From the NCBI GenBank assembly GCA_902618945.1, contig CACNCK010000013.1, forward strand, positions 1-39,131: a stretch of DNA of 39,131 bases, in the 5' to 3' direction. The notes beneath the pieces were generated by a model. The model was given only the letters and a program-made list of their open reading frames with translations. It did not search any database and was not told the origin of the DNA. Shown one piece after another: positions 18,896 to 26,497 of this stretch; the first letter of the stretch is position 1, and each line of letters starts with the position of its first letter. Both the position numbers and the translations under genes were made by a program. The DNA is from an uncultured SAR86 cluster bacterium (lineage in GTDB: Bacteria > Pseudomonadota > Gammaproteobacteria > Magnimaribacterales > Magnimaribacteraceae).

Positions 18896-20188
18896 ATGTT
18901 TTACAAGAATATTATTTTAATAACTGCATCATTATTCTTTCTTTCAACTCTTTCTGGACAACTTAGAATAGAGATCAAAGGTGGACTAGAGGACCCAATT
19001 AATGTAGCGGTAGTTCCTATGCAATGGAATTTAGATACCCCTCAAGATTTATTTATTCATGAGGTAATAAAGTCTGATCTTGAATCATTCGGAGAGTTCG
19101 TTGTATTGCCTCCTAAGAATATGTTGAGCTTACCTAGTTCTAAAGAAGACGTTTTTTTTAAAGACTGGAGAATATTAGGAACAGATTTCTTGGTGATAGG
19201 AAATGTAGGTCTTTCGGAGGTGGAGAATGAAATAAAAGTTTCATTTATCATTTTTGATGTTGTGAAAGAAAGATTAATACACAGAGGTATAGTATTAGGT
19301 ACCAAAAAAACTTTGAGAAGAATGAGTCATAAAATCAGTGATAACATTTATTCAAAAATACATGGCATCCCAGGTATTTTTTCAACTCAAATAGCCTATA
19401 TAGATAAGCCATCTGTCAGTGATCCTAACTATAACTTAATGATTTCAGATCTAGATGGATTTCAGAGCTTATCTCTTTTTTCTTCTCCTCAACCTTTGAT
19501 GTCTCCAAGTTGGTCTCCTGACAGGAAGAAAATTGCTTATGTATCTTTTGAAGAGGGAACTTCGCGTATCTTTATACAGCAGCTTTCTAATGCCGAAAGG
19601 TTTGGTCTTAAACTAGAAAGAGGTATTAATAGCTCACCAAATTGGTCACCAAATGGTGATAAATTGTCTGCTGTCCTATCCAGGACAGGTAATCCAGATA
19701 TTTTTATATATGATCTTAAACTTTCTAATTGGATCCAAGTTACGAATCACTTTGGAATTGATACTGAACCAGATTGGTCACCTGATTCTAGAAAAATTTT
19801 ATTTACCTCAAATAGATCAGGTTCACCGCAAATATATGAAGCAAATGTAAAAACGAAGAGAATAAAAAGAATTACTTTCGATGGAACTTATAATGCGAGG
19901 GGCAGGTATCTACCCAACGGAAAGGACATTGTCTTTGTTCACAGAAGAAATGGTGTCTTCCATATAGCCAAGCAAAACCTGAGATCTGGAAATATAAATA
20001 TATTAACCGATACTTCATTAGATGAATCTCCAACAGTTTCACCTAATGGAAATGTAGTTATTTATGCAACTAAGGACGGGGATAAGGATATATTGGCTGG
20101 TATTACTTTAGATGGTAAGACAAAATTTGTTATGCCTTCATTGAAGGGAGAGGCAAGAGAACCGTCCTGGTCTCCTCTGATAGATTAG
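18896..20188 (+). CDS. tolB: Tol-Pal system translocation protein TolB
   Basis: TolB is a periplasmic protein with an N-terminal mixed domain and a C-terminal six-bladed beta-propeller that binds Pal. About 430 residues is normal. The propeller repeats are visible as SPSWSPDRKKIAYVSFE, SSPNWSPNGDKLSAVLSR, TEPDWSPDSRKILFTSNRSG and SPTVSPNGNVVIYAT, ending REPSWSP. I start it at the ATG giving MFYKNIILITASLFFLSTLSGQ, a clean signal peptide. An in-frame TTG at 18884 would add four residues. Confidence 0.95.
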   Translation: MFYKNIILITASLFFLSTLSGQLRIEIKGGLEDPINVAVVPMQWNLDTPQDLFIHEVIKSDLESFGEFVVLPPKNMLSLPSSKEDVFFKDWRILGTDFLVIGNVGLSEVENEIKVSFIIFDVVKERLIHRGIVLGTKKTLRRMSHKISDNIYSKIHGIPGIFSTQIAYIDKPSVSDPNYNLMISDLDGFQSLSLFSSPQPLMSPSWSPDRKKIAYVSFEEGTSRIFIQQLSNAERFGLKLERGINSSPNWSPNGDKLSAVLSRTGNPDIFIYDLKLSNWIQVTNHFGIDTEPDWSPDSRKILFTSNRSGSPQIYEANVKTKRIKRITFDGTYNARGRYLPNGKDIVFVHRRNGVFHIAKQNLRSGNINILTDTSLDESPTVSPNGNVVIYATKDGDKDILAGITLDGKTKFVMPSLKGEAREPSWSPLID

Positions 20189-20202
20189 AATCAAAATAGA
20201 AG

Positions 20203-20208
20203 TATAAT
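20203..20208 (+). promoter_or_regulatory. Possible -10 element and RBS for pal
   Basis: TATAAT lies in the 37-base gap between tolB and pal, 17 bases before the ATG. It is followed by a strong ribosome binding site ACAGGAGG. Extra pal expression from its own promoter would suit this abundant lipoprotein, but the -35 region is unconvincing and the start site would lie very near the RBS. Confidence 0.3.
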
Positions 20209-20225
20209 AGAGACAGGAGGCTTAA

Positions 20226-20690
20226 ATGAATATCATACAAAAATCTTTAATAACTTTTCTCGTAATTACTGTAGCTTCATGCAGTTCTGTCTCAATGGAT
20301 AGGACAAGCGATTCAACAGCCATATCCGCATCTGCATCAGGTGCTTACTCTGATAGCGGTCTTACATCCAACAATATTCTTTACTTTGCATATGATAGAT
20401 CAGATATAAATTCTGAGGGCAGGGCGAAAATTAGATCCCTTGCTAATGTTATAAAAGACAATAATTTAAGTGTAAGGGTTGAGGGACATTGTGATGAGAG
20501 AGGAACACGTGAATATAATTTAGCCCTTGGAGAACAACGAGCCAAAACAGTCGCTGAATTATTGATTATCAATGGAGTTTCTTCAGAAAAAATTTCTACT
20601 GTAAGTTATGGTGAGGAAAAACCAGCCGTATCTGGCTCTAATGAGAACTCTTGGTCAAAGAATAGAAGGGCACTCGTTAAAACATTCTGA
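20226..20690 (+). CDS. pal: Peptidoglycan-associated lipoprotein Pal
   Basis: Pal is an outer-membrane lipoprotein (154 residues) that binds peptidoglycan and TolB. The signal peptide ends in a lipobox with the lipidated Cys at residue 19 (TVASCSS). A Ser/Thr-rich linker follows. The OmpA-like domain has LYFAYDRSDINSEGRAKI and the peptidoglycan-binding signature VEGHCDERGTREYNLALGEQRA, ending SWSKNRRALVKTF. A strong AGGAGG lies just upstream. Confidence 0.97.
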   Translation: MNIIQKSLITFLVITVASCSSVSMDRTSDSTAISASASGAYSDSGLTSNNILYFAYDRSDINSEGRAKIRSLANVIKDNNLSVRVEGHCDERGTREYNLALGEQRAKTVAELLIINGVSSEKISTVSYGEEKPAVSGSNENSWSKNRRALVKTF

Positions 20691-20695
20691 TTAAT

Positions 20696-21367
20696 TTGAA
20701 AAATATTTTTTTTAGTTTTTTTCTTCTATCTACCTTTACGATTTTTTCTGAAGAAAATGAAAGTTTAGAACTTCTCTATAAAAAGATAGAAGTCCTTGAA
20801 GAGGAAATTAGAGATTTAAGAAATTTACTTGAGGAAAATTCCATTCTGGTTGATAGGTCTCTTGAACTTCAACAGCAGAGATATTTAGACTTAGATTCAA
20901 GAATATTAGAAATATCGAAAATCTCATCAGAGAAGCTCAACTCAATTGATGAGGAGGGTCAGTATTTAGATACTGAAGAAAAAGAGTTATTTAAGTCAGC
21001 GTTAATTTTATTTGAAGAATCAAGATTCGCTGAGGCGTTAGAAATTTTCTCTCAAATTATAATTACTTTCCCTAATGGAGCTTTTACAGCCGATGCATAT
21101 TTCTGGTCTGGTGAACTATTTTTGGCTCAAGAGATGTACGAAGATGCCAAACTAAGCTTTAAAAATGTTGTAGATAATTTTTATCAACATTCTAGAGCAC
21201 CAGATTCGTTATTTAAATTAGGTGAAATTTATAGAATAGAAGGTGATATTGAGAGATCATTAGGATTTTATGATAAGGTCAATGAAGATTTTCCTGATTC
21301 AGGAGCTTCTCAACTATCAAAAAAATCACAAGAAATTTTAAAAGAAGAGTCGAATTTAGTTGAGTAA
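20696..21367 (+). CDS. cpoB: Cell division coordinator CpoB (YbgF)
   Basis: This 223-residue protein has a signal peptide (MKNIFFSFFLLSTFTIFS). It is followed by an N-terminal coiled coil (about residues 20-65, Leu/Glu heptads) that trimerises and binds TolA in E. coli, and C-terminal TPR repeats (LFKSALILFEESRFAEALEI, AYFWSGELFLAQEMYEDAKL, DSLFKLGEIYRIEGDIERSL). CpoB links PBP1B with the Tol machine during constriction. The start is a TTG at 20696, five bases after the pal stop. A tRNA-Lys follows, as in E. coli. Confidence 0.93.
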   Translation: MKNIFFSFFLLSTFTIFSEENESLELLYKKIEVLEEEIRDLRNLLEENSILVDRSLELQQQRYLDLDSRILEISKISSEKLNSIDEEGQYLDTEEKELFKSALILFEESRFAEALEIFSQIIITFPNGAFTADAYFWSGELFLAQEMYEDAKLSFKNVVDNFYQHSRAPDSLFKLGEIYRIEGDIERSLGFYDKVNEDFPDSGASQLSKKSQEILKEESNLVE

Positions 21368-21389
21368 ACCTTTAAAATACGCAATTTTC

Positions 21390-21465
21390 GGGCCGTTAGC
21401 TCAGTCGGTAGAGCAGTTCGCTTTTAACGAATTGGTCCTGCGTTCGAGTCGCAGACGGCCCACCA
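21390..21465 (+). tRNA. tRNA-Lys (anticodon TTT)
   Basis: A complete 76-base cloverleaf is visible. The acceptor stem is GGGCCGT paired with ACGGCCC, the D arm GCTC/GAGC and the anticodon stem GTTCG/CGAAT with loop CTTTTAA (anticodon TTT). The T stem is CTGCG/CGCAG with TTCGAGT, discriminator A and encoded CCA. Position after cpoB matches the E. coli tRNA-Lys/Val cluster, but here only one tRNA is present. It starts 22 bases after the cpoB stop and is probably cut from the same transcript. Confidence 0.97.
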
Positions 21466-21473
21466 ACCCTTAG

Positions 21474-21839
21474 ATGTATATCTTTTTAATTTGTTTAGGA
21501 GGTTCCATAGGAGCTCTGAGCAGATATTATTTATCAAGTCTATTTCAAGAGTCAGAGAATTTTGAAATTCCCTTCGGAATTTTAATTGTAAATATATCAG
21601 GTTGTTTCTTATTGGGTCTGTTCTACCACGTAATGGATTCCAATCTAGAAAGATACTTGACACCATTTCTTTTCATTGGATTCTTGGGTGCATTTACAAC
21701 CTTTTCTGCATTTTCAAAAGAGTCTTTAGATTTGTTATATCAAGGTAATTTTTTGATGGCCCTTTTATATATAATATTGTCAGTATCAACATGCTTAGGG
21801 GCAACATGGTTAGGAATGCACCTTACAAGAGTTAGTTAA
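21474..21839 (+). CDS. crcB: Fluoride channel CrcB/Fluc
   Basis: This 121-residue, four-helix membrane protein exports fluoride as a dual-topology dimer. Signatures are GGSIGALSRYYL, the sequence PFGILIVNISGCFLLG and the selectivity region FLGAFTTFSAFSKES. The ATG lies only eight bases after the CCA of tRNA-Lys, with no room for the fluoride riboswitch often found ahead of crcB and no clear ribosome binding site. Its 3' end overlaps the reverse-strand gene by eight bases. Confidence 0.94.
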   Translation: MYIFLICLGGSIGALSRYYLSSLFQESENFEIPFGILIVNISGCFLLGLFYHVMDSNLERYLTPFLFIGFLGAFTTFSAFSKESLDLLYQGNFLMALLYIILSVSTCLGATWLGMHLTRVS

Positions 21840-22416
21840 CTTTTAGCCCTCTAGTATCCCTCATTATTTGCCTATAACTATATCCTCTATAACCCTCAGA
21901 AGTTAAAAGTTTTGATGCCTCCTTGCGTAGCCAAGTTATTCCTTTTCCTGGGTTATCTGATTGTAATTCCTTTATGACGTTCACAACTCTTTCTTTTTTT
22001 AGAGCTGATTCCATTGAAAGACTACTATTATTGAGCTCTTTGTATTTGGGAGAGGATTTATCAGTCATGTAACCTTTTAAATTTGAGACTTCAAGTGCAT
22101 CCATCATCAACATAGTATTGTATACAATGGTTTTTGATATTGGATTTCTATCCACTTCATCAAGTACAAGTTTTGCCCTAAAAATTATATGGGCTGCTAG
22201 CCTTAACCTCTCTGATATATTTTCACTATCTAACATAGTAATTACATCATCCCATTTGGTAGAAAAATCAGATTCAGCTAAAATTTCAGCTGCAGCGGCG
22301 GCAATATTTTGTAAGTTCTTTTTTGGATCAAGATCTTCAACTGCCTCTTGAAGTTGAGTTAGAGAAATATCTAGATGTGATTCTTTAGATTTCATATATT
22401 TTTTTATCTTAACCAT
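21832..22416 (-). CDS. Unknown protein, conserved-looking soluble helical protein
   Basis: I do not recognise this 194-residue protein. It has no signal peptide or membrane segment. The composition is mostly helical: an acidic N-terminal half with a run of alanines (IAAAAAEILAES), a middle with RLRLAAHIIFRAKLVLDEV, and a basic C-terminal third (ITWLRKEASKLLTSEGYRGY, RQIMRDTRGLK) that could bind nucleic acid. The intact 585-base frame against crcB and the convergent end argue that it is real. A second in-frame ATG at 22395 would shorten it by seven residues and leave more room for a divergent promoter; the present gap to the next gene is only 25 bases. Confidence 0.65.
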   Translation of the reverse strand: MVKIKKYMKSKESHLDISLTQLQEAVEDLDPKKNLQNIAAAAAEILAESDFSTKWDDVITMLDSENISERLRLAAHIIFRAKLVLDEVDRNPISKTIVYNTMLMMDALEVSNLKGYMTDKSSPKYKELNNSSLSMESALKKERVVNVIKELQSDNPGKGITWLRKEASKLLTSEGYRGYSYRQIMRDTRGLKVN

Positions 22417-22441
22417 TGTTGTTTAATTATTAAATACCTTT

Positions 22442-22792
22442 ATGTACACCATAATTAAGATTATTTTTACCGCCTTAGTGATAGTGATCATTTCTGAAAT
22501 AGCTAAGAGGTCAACACTAATTGCGGGTATTGTAGCTTCTATTCCATTAACGTCCTTGTTAGCTTTTATGTGGCTATACTTTGATACACACGACCCTAAC
22601 TCCATAAGAGACTTATCCAGAAATATACTCTTAATGATACCTCCTTCATTAACATTCTTTATCGCTTTATACAGCTTAATAGGATGGGATATGTCTTTCT
22701 ATTCAAGTCTATCTATATCAATTTTGCTTACAGCCTTTGTGTATTGGATATATTTCATTATATTAGGATTCTTTGGAGTTAATTTAAAATAA
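22442..22792 (+). CDS. Small membrane protein, DUF3147 family
   Basis: This 116-residue, four-helix membrane protein has the pattern ISEIAKRSTLIAGIVASIPLTSLLAFMWLYFDTHD, which I recognise as the DUF3147 signature (I-S-E-x-A-K-R-x-P/T-x-x-x-x-x-A-S-x-P-L). It then has SRNILLMIPPSLTFFIALYSL and two further hydrophobic segments. The function is unknown. It lies eight bases before the DUF1543-like gene and probably shares a transcript with it and hinT. Confidence 0.75.
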   Translation: MYTIIKIIFTALVIVIISEIAKRSTLIAGIVASIPLTSLLAFMWLYFDTHDPNSIRDLSRNILLMIPPSLTFFIALYSLIGWDMSFYSSLSISILLTAFVYWIYFIILGFFGVNLK

Positions 22793-22800
22793 GAAACAGT

Positions 22801-23070
22801 ATGAAATTATTTATGGTGCATGTTGGATTTTATGACAGATCTATTGGAGAGGGGCTCTACGAGACCCACTTGAATTATTTTATAGCCGCTGAGAATGCTA
22901 AAGAAGCCAAAACCAAGACACATTCCTTAGAGGAATTTCAGGCAAAATCTATGCACATTGATGGTATTAAAGAGATTTCAAATGTTCAAGGCTATGAAGT
23001 TATTTTGAAGGAAGGATCCGAATTAGAGCAAGGAGAGGTCATTTCATATGATCAAGCAAAGGAGTTATAA
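22801..23070 (+). CDS. DUF1543-like small protein
   Basis: This 89-residue soluble protein starts MKLFMVHVGFYDRSIGEGLYETH and contains MHIDGIKEISNVQGYEVILKEG. The opening MKLFMVxxG and the later I-DG-x(n)-V-x-GY-x-I pattern resemble the DUF1543 family, whose function is unknown. The assignment is from memory of the family pattern and is moderate. The gene lies between the DUF3147 gene and hinT with two-base spacing to the latter. Confidence 0.6.
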   Translation: MKLFMVHVGFYDRSIGEGLYETHLNYFIAAENAKEAKTKTHSLEEFQAKSMHIDGIKEISNVQGYEVILKEGSELEQGEVISYDQAKEL

Positions 23071-23072
23071 GA

Positions 23073-23414
23073 GTGAGTGATACAATTTTCCAAAAGATCA
23101 TCGATAAGGAATTACCAGCAGACATAATTTATGAAGATGATAAATCTTTAGTTTTTAGAGACATTAATCCCGTTGCGCCCACTCATCTTTTAATAATTCC
23201 AAAAAAACAAATAAAAAAAATATCTGATGCACAAAAAGAAGATCAGGATCTTCTTGGTCATTTGTTTCTTGTTGCAGGAGAGGTAGCAAGACAATTAGGA
23301 ATACAAGATGCTTTTAGGCTTGTTGTGAATAATGGTGCAGGAGCACAACAAACTGTTTTTCATCTCCATATACATCTTATAGCTGAAAGAGAATTTTCCT
23401 GGCCTCCTGGTTAA
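23073..23414 (+). CDS. hinT: HIT family purine nucleoside phosphoramidase HinT
   Basis: This 113-residue HIT-domain protein hydrolyses AMP-lysine and similar phosphoramidates. The N-terminus MSDTIFQKIIDKELPADIIYEDD, the sequence INPVAPTHLLIIPKK, VVNNGAGAQQTVFHLHIHLIAERE (histidine triad HLHIHL) and a C-terminal FSWPPG are all typical of HinT. The start is GTG at 23073. The TAA stop overlaps the bepA stop on the other strand as TTAA. Confidence 0.95.
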   Translation: MSDTIFQKIIDKELPADIIYEDDKSLVFRDINPVAPTHLLIIPKKQIKKISDAQKEDQDLLGHLFLVAGEVARQLGIQDAFRLVVNNGAGAQQTVFHLHIHLIAEREFSWPPG

Positions 23415-24853
23415 GAGAAGGACTTGAGGGCTTCAATTGATTTATGGGATCTTTCAATCTTGTTATGGATAGCCTCTGTAAGTTGAAAATTATTACCAGT
23501 TAAATCCAGAGCCATCCTTAGATGTTTTATTGATGTTTCGTAAGACCCAGTTAAGAAAAAATATTCTGCTCTGGATAGATGCAATCCTATTAAATTTTTA
23601 TCAAGCCCTTGCACCTCTGCTAACCAATACCAAACCTGAGGATCTTTAGGTCTTTTCAATGTAAGATCCTTTAGTATCTTTTCTCCAGATTTATAGTCAC
23701 CTTTATTCATCAACACTTTGTTGTAAAGCATAGATACAGGATAATTGTAAGGATTAGTGCTTAACAAAGATGATGCCAATGCTTCTGCCTCAAAATAATT
23801 TTCTGCTTCAATATGGAGTTCTAAGAGACCTATTTGAAGTATGAGATTTTCACTATCCATTTCCAATGCTTGCCTCATGGTATTTAATGCTTGGGAGTGT
23901 TTGTTGTCCCTAGAATATGCCAAGGCAAGTCCATAGTGCGCTTCTAATTTCTCTCTTTCATCTGACGAATTTGTAAGCTCTTTTTGAAATATTGTTACAG
24001 CTTGTCGAGGTACTTCGGAAAAATGTACGATTGTCCTATTCCTAACAAGATCATAATCAAGTGAATTTCTATATTTTTTGTTTTCAAAACCTTGTGCCCT
24101 GGATTGAGCATCCGCGATTCTATTTTTAGTAAGAGGGTGAGACCTTAAAAACTCAAGTTCATTCGAACCAGAAAGCCTACTTAAAGATTGTAACTTTTCA
24201 AACATATAAGAAGTACTTTTTGGATCGAAACCTGCCGATACCATATTTTTAAATCCAATTCTGTCAGCTTCCTGCTCATCGCCTCGACTAAAGGAGAGGT
24301 TCTGCTGAGTAATTGCTTGTTGACCTACTAGAAGAGCATTTGGATTACTAGTTGCCCCAGCAAGGGCTATACTTCCTAATATCATAAGGGAATTGGCTAA
24401 ACTCCTATCTTTTTGCCTCTGCATTCTCCTTGCGAAATGTCTTTGACTTAAATGAGCTAATTCATGAGATAAAACAGAAGCAAGTTGACCTTCAGTCTCC
24501 GCATGAAAAATAAGACCAGCATTGATACCGATAATACCGCCAGGGGCAGCAAAAGCATTAACAGACTTTTCGTCTATTAGTGCAATCTCCAATCTTCTAT
24601 CAGTTAATTCACTGAATTCGGATAATCTGTAAACTAAATGTTCGGTATAATCCTGAGAAACCGGATCGATATATTCTGGTAAAGTTCTTCGAAGTTGGGC
24701 CATATATAGCCTTCCTAAATTATATTCAGATGCAATAGATATTACCGAAGATGAGCTATCTCCTATAACAGGGAGGTTCTCCTCAGAAGAAGATAAGTTG
24801 CTAGATGCCAAGATCAACAAATAGATTATGAATTTCGCTATAATGCTATGCAT
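23411..24853 (-). CDS. bepA: Periplasmic M48 metalloprotease/chaperone BepA (YfgC)
   Basis: This 480-residue protein has a signal peptide (about 1-22) and an M48 peptidase domain with HEXXH at H130-E131-H134 (SHELAHLSQRHF), and the third zinc ligand E195 in DEQEADRIG. A conserved His-Pro at about 239 (RSHPLTKNR) corresponds to the regulatory histidine of E. coli BepA. C-terminal TPR repeats include AHYGLALAYSRDNKHSQALN and VWYWLAEVQGLDK. BepA assists or degrades outer-membrane proteins such as LptD at the Bam complex. The length matches E. coli (487). Confidence 0.93.
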   Translation of the reverse strand: MHSIIAKFIIYLLILASSNLSSSEENLPVIGDSSSSVISIASEYNLGRLYMAQLRRTLPEYIDPVSQDYTEHLVYRLSEFSELTDRRLEIALIDEKSVNAFAAPGGIIGINAGLIFHAETEGQLASVLSHELAHLSQRHFARRMQRQKDRSLANSLMILGSIALAGATSNPNALLVGQQAITQQNLSFSRGDEQEADRIGFKNMVSAGFDPKSTSYMFEKLQSLSRLSGSNELEFLRSHPLTKNRIADAQSRAQGFENKKYRNSLDYDLVRNRTIVHFSEVPRQAVTIFQKELTNSSDEREKLEAHYGLALAYSRDNKHSQALNTMRQALEMDSENLILQIGLLELHIEAENYFEAEALASSLLSTNPYNYPVSMLYNKVLMNKGDYKSGEKILKDLTLKRPKDPQVWYWLAEVQGLDKNLIGLHLSRAEYFFLTGSYETSIKHLRMALDLTGNNFQLTEAIHNKIERSHKSIEALKSFS

Positions 24854-24927
24854 ATAATTTTTATAATGCCAATTATATTAAATTAAAGAATTAGATTTCC
24901 TAAAATATTGTTAGTTCCACAATTATA

Positions 24928-25965
24928 ATGCAGAGTTTATTAGATAAATTTATTAAAAGGTTTTTTTCCAATGAGGAATCTGTATATTTTGCCGTTCTTC
25001 TAATTTTTTCTTTCCTTTTTATAATTTTCTTTGGCGATATCTTATTACCAGTAATTATCAGTGTAGTTATAGCGTTTCTTTTAAATGGGTTAATGAATGC
25101 CTTACTAAAGATGGATATTTCTCAACAACTATCATTGACCATAACCCTAATAGTCTTTTTTGGCTGTTATATGAGTTTATTTTTTGCTCTCCCTTCAATT
25201 GGCACAGAAATTAATAATTTATTGCAAAATCTTCCGATAATTGTGAGCTCTTTTCAACAAACTCTAGTTGAGATGAATAATTATTTTTCAAAAGAAGATA
25301 TCGATTTGATTTTCGCTAATTTGAGCAATCAGATTAATAGTTTATTAAGCTCAGCCTTAGGCCAATTAGCAGGGACAATTTCTTTAATGTTTAATGCTAT
25401 CCTTTACGCAATAATGATTCCTTTGATGGTCTTCTTTTTCCTGAAGGATAAAAATGTATTACTACCAATTGCTTCATTTTTACTACCCAAAGAGAATGGA
25501 TTTATGCAATCTGTTTTTTCAGAAATGAATGATCAACTCTTTAATTATGTTACTGGAAAATTTTTGGAAATGATTATTGTTGCCAGTGCCTCGTATATCT
25601 TATTTGCTGCACTTGGACTTCCTTATGCTGTATTAATTGCAATACTTGTTGGTCTTTCAGTAATCATCCCTATATTTGGCGCTATTTTAGTGACCGTCCC
25701 AGTTGTTTTGATTGGTCTTTATGAGTGGGGTGTATCTGAGAATTTTTACTGGCTATTGGGATTCTATCTATTAATACAAATTTTAGATGGTAATGTCCTA
25801 GTTCCTATACTATTTTCAACTAGAAATAATCTTCACCCGGCAGTTATAATTATTGCTATTCTATTTTTCGGAGGAATTTGGGGTTTTTGGGGGCTATTTT
25901 TTGCCATTCCTTTAGCAACATTTATAAAAGCAATCATTAATTCGTGGCCAGATCCGATTGATTAA
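24928..25965 (+). CDS. PerM/AI-2E family transporter
   Basis: This 345-residue polytopic membrane protein begins with a hydrophobic pair of helices (about 18-55) containing DILLPVIISVVIAFLLNGLMN. A central soluble section follows, then PLMVFFFLKDK and a C-terminal set of helices with AALGLPYAVLIAILVGLSVIIPIFGAIL and LDGNVLVPILFSTRNNLHPAVIIIAILFFGGIWGFWG, the family signature. Substrates range from autoinducer-2 to Na+/H+ and remain unknown here. It sits between bepA (divergent) and bcp (convergent, four-base overlap); perM and bcp are also close in many gammaproteobacteria. Confidence 0.88.
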   Translation: MQSLLDKFIKRFFSNEESVYFAVLLIFSFLFIIFFGDILLPVIISVVIAFLLNGLMNALLKMDISQQLSLTITLIVFFGCYMSLFFALPSIGTEINNLLQNLPIIVSSFQQTLVEMNNYFSKEDIDLIFANLSNQINSLLSSALGQLAGTISLMFNAILYAIMIPLMVFFFLKDKNVLLPIASFLLPKENGFMQSVFSEMNDQLFNYVTGKFLEMIIVASASYILFAALGLPYAVLIAILVGLSVIIPIFGAILVTVPVVLIGLYEWGVSENFYWLLGFYLLIQILDGNVLVPILFSTRNNLHPAVIIIAILFFGGIWGFWGLFFAIPLATFIKAIINSWPDPID

Positions 25966-26435
25966 CTCTTAAGAAGTTTTGCTGCTTCTAGAACTTCTTT
26001 GGCATGACCAGTAACTTTAACTTTTCTCCATTCATTGACCAACTTCCCTTTTGAATCAATCAAAAATGTACTCCTCTCTATTCCCATATATTTTTTACCA
26101 TACATGCTCTTTTCCTTTATAACATCGTATTGTTTGCATATTTTCTCATCAGGGTCGGATATTAGTTCGAAATTAAACTTCTCATTCTTTTTAAATTTTT
26201 CATGAGATTTTATTGATTCTCTAGATAAACCAAAAATCACAGTATTTGCTCTGGTAAATTGAGATTTTAAATCTCTGAAGTCTTGACCCTCTGTAGTGCA
26301 GCCAGGAGTGCTATCTTTCGGATAAAAATATAATACTACATTTTTACCTTTCAAATCAGAAAGGCTTACATTCTTATTTCCAGTGCATTCGCCCTTAAAG
26401 ATTGGCGCTTTATTATTTATTTTAGGTGTTGGCAT
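25962..26435 (-). CDS. bcp: Thiol peroxidase Bcp/PrxQ-type peroxiredoxin, no canonical resolving Cys
   Basis: This 157-residue peroxiredoxin reduces hydroperoxides with electrons usually from thioredoxin. The active site is FYPKDSTPGCTTEGQDFRDL with peroxidatic C46, Thr and Arg in place. In E. coli Bcp the resolving cysteine is five residues later; here that residue is not Cys (CTTEGQ), nor is there a Cys at the alternative PrxQ position (HEKFKKNEKF). Other cysteines are C17 and C100. It may be a one-Cys variant. GGAGGAG precedes the ATG. bcp-dapA adjacency, divergent here, is common. Confidence 0.93.
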   Translation of the reverse strand: MPTPKINNKAPIFKGECTGNKNVSLSDLKGKNVVLYFYPKDSTPGCTTEGQDFRDLKSQFTRANTVIFGLSRESIKSHEKFKKNEKFNFELISDPDEKICKQYDVIKEKSMYGKKYMGIERSTFLIDSKGKLVNEWRKVKVTGHAKEVLEAAKLLKS

Positions 26436-26457
26436 ATCTCCTCCGTTAGAAACATTC

Positions 26458-26463
26458 TATAAT
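26458..26463 (+). promoter_or_regulatory. Possible -10 element for dapA
   Basis: TATAAT lies 35 bases before the dapA ATG in the 62-base divergent gap with bcp. No convincing -35 is present, so this is tentative. Confidence 0.3.
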
Positions 26464-26497
26464 ATTAAGATTCTAACATTGAGTTAAAAAATAATTA

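Noticed and set aside
21466-21473. Fluoride (crcB) riboswitch ahead of crcB
   Set aside because: Only eight bases separate the tRNA from the start codon, so the riboswitch cannot be present.
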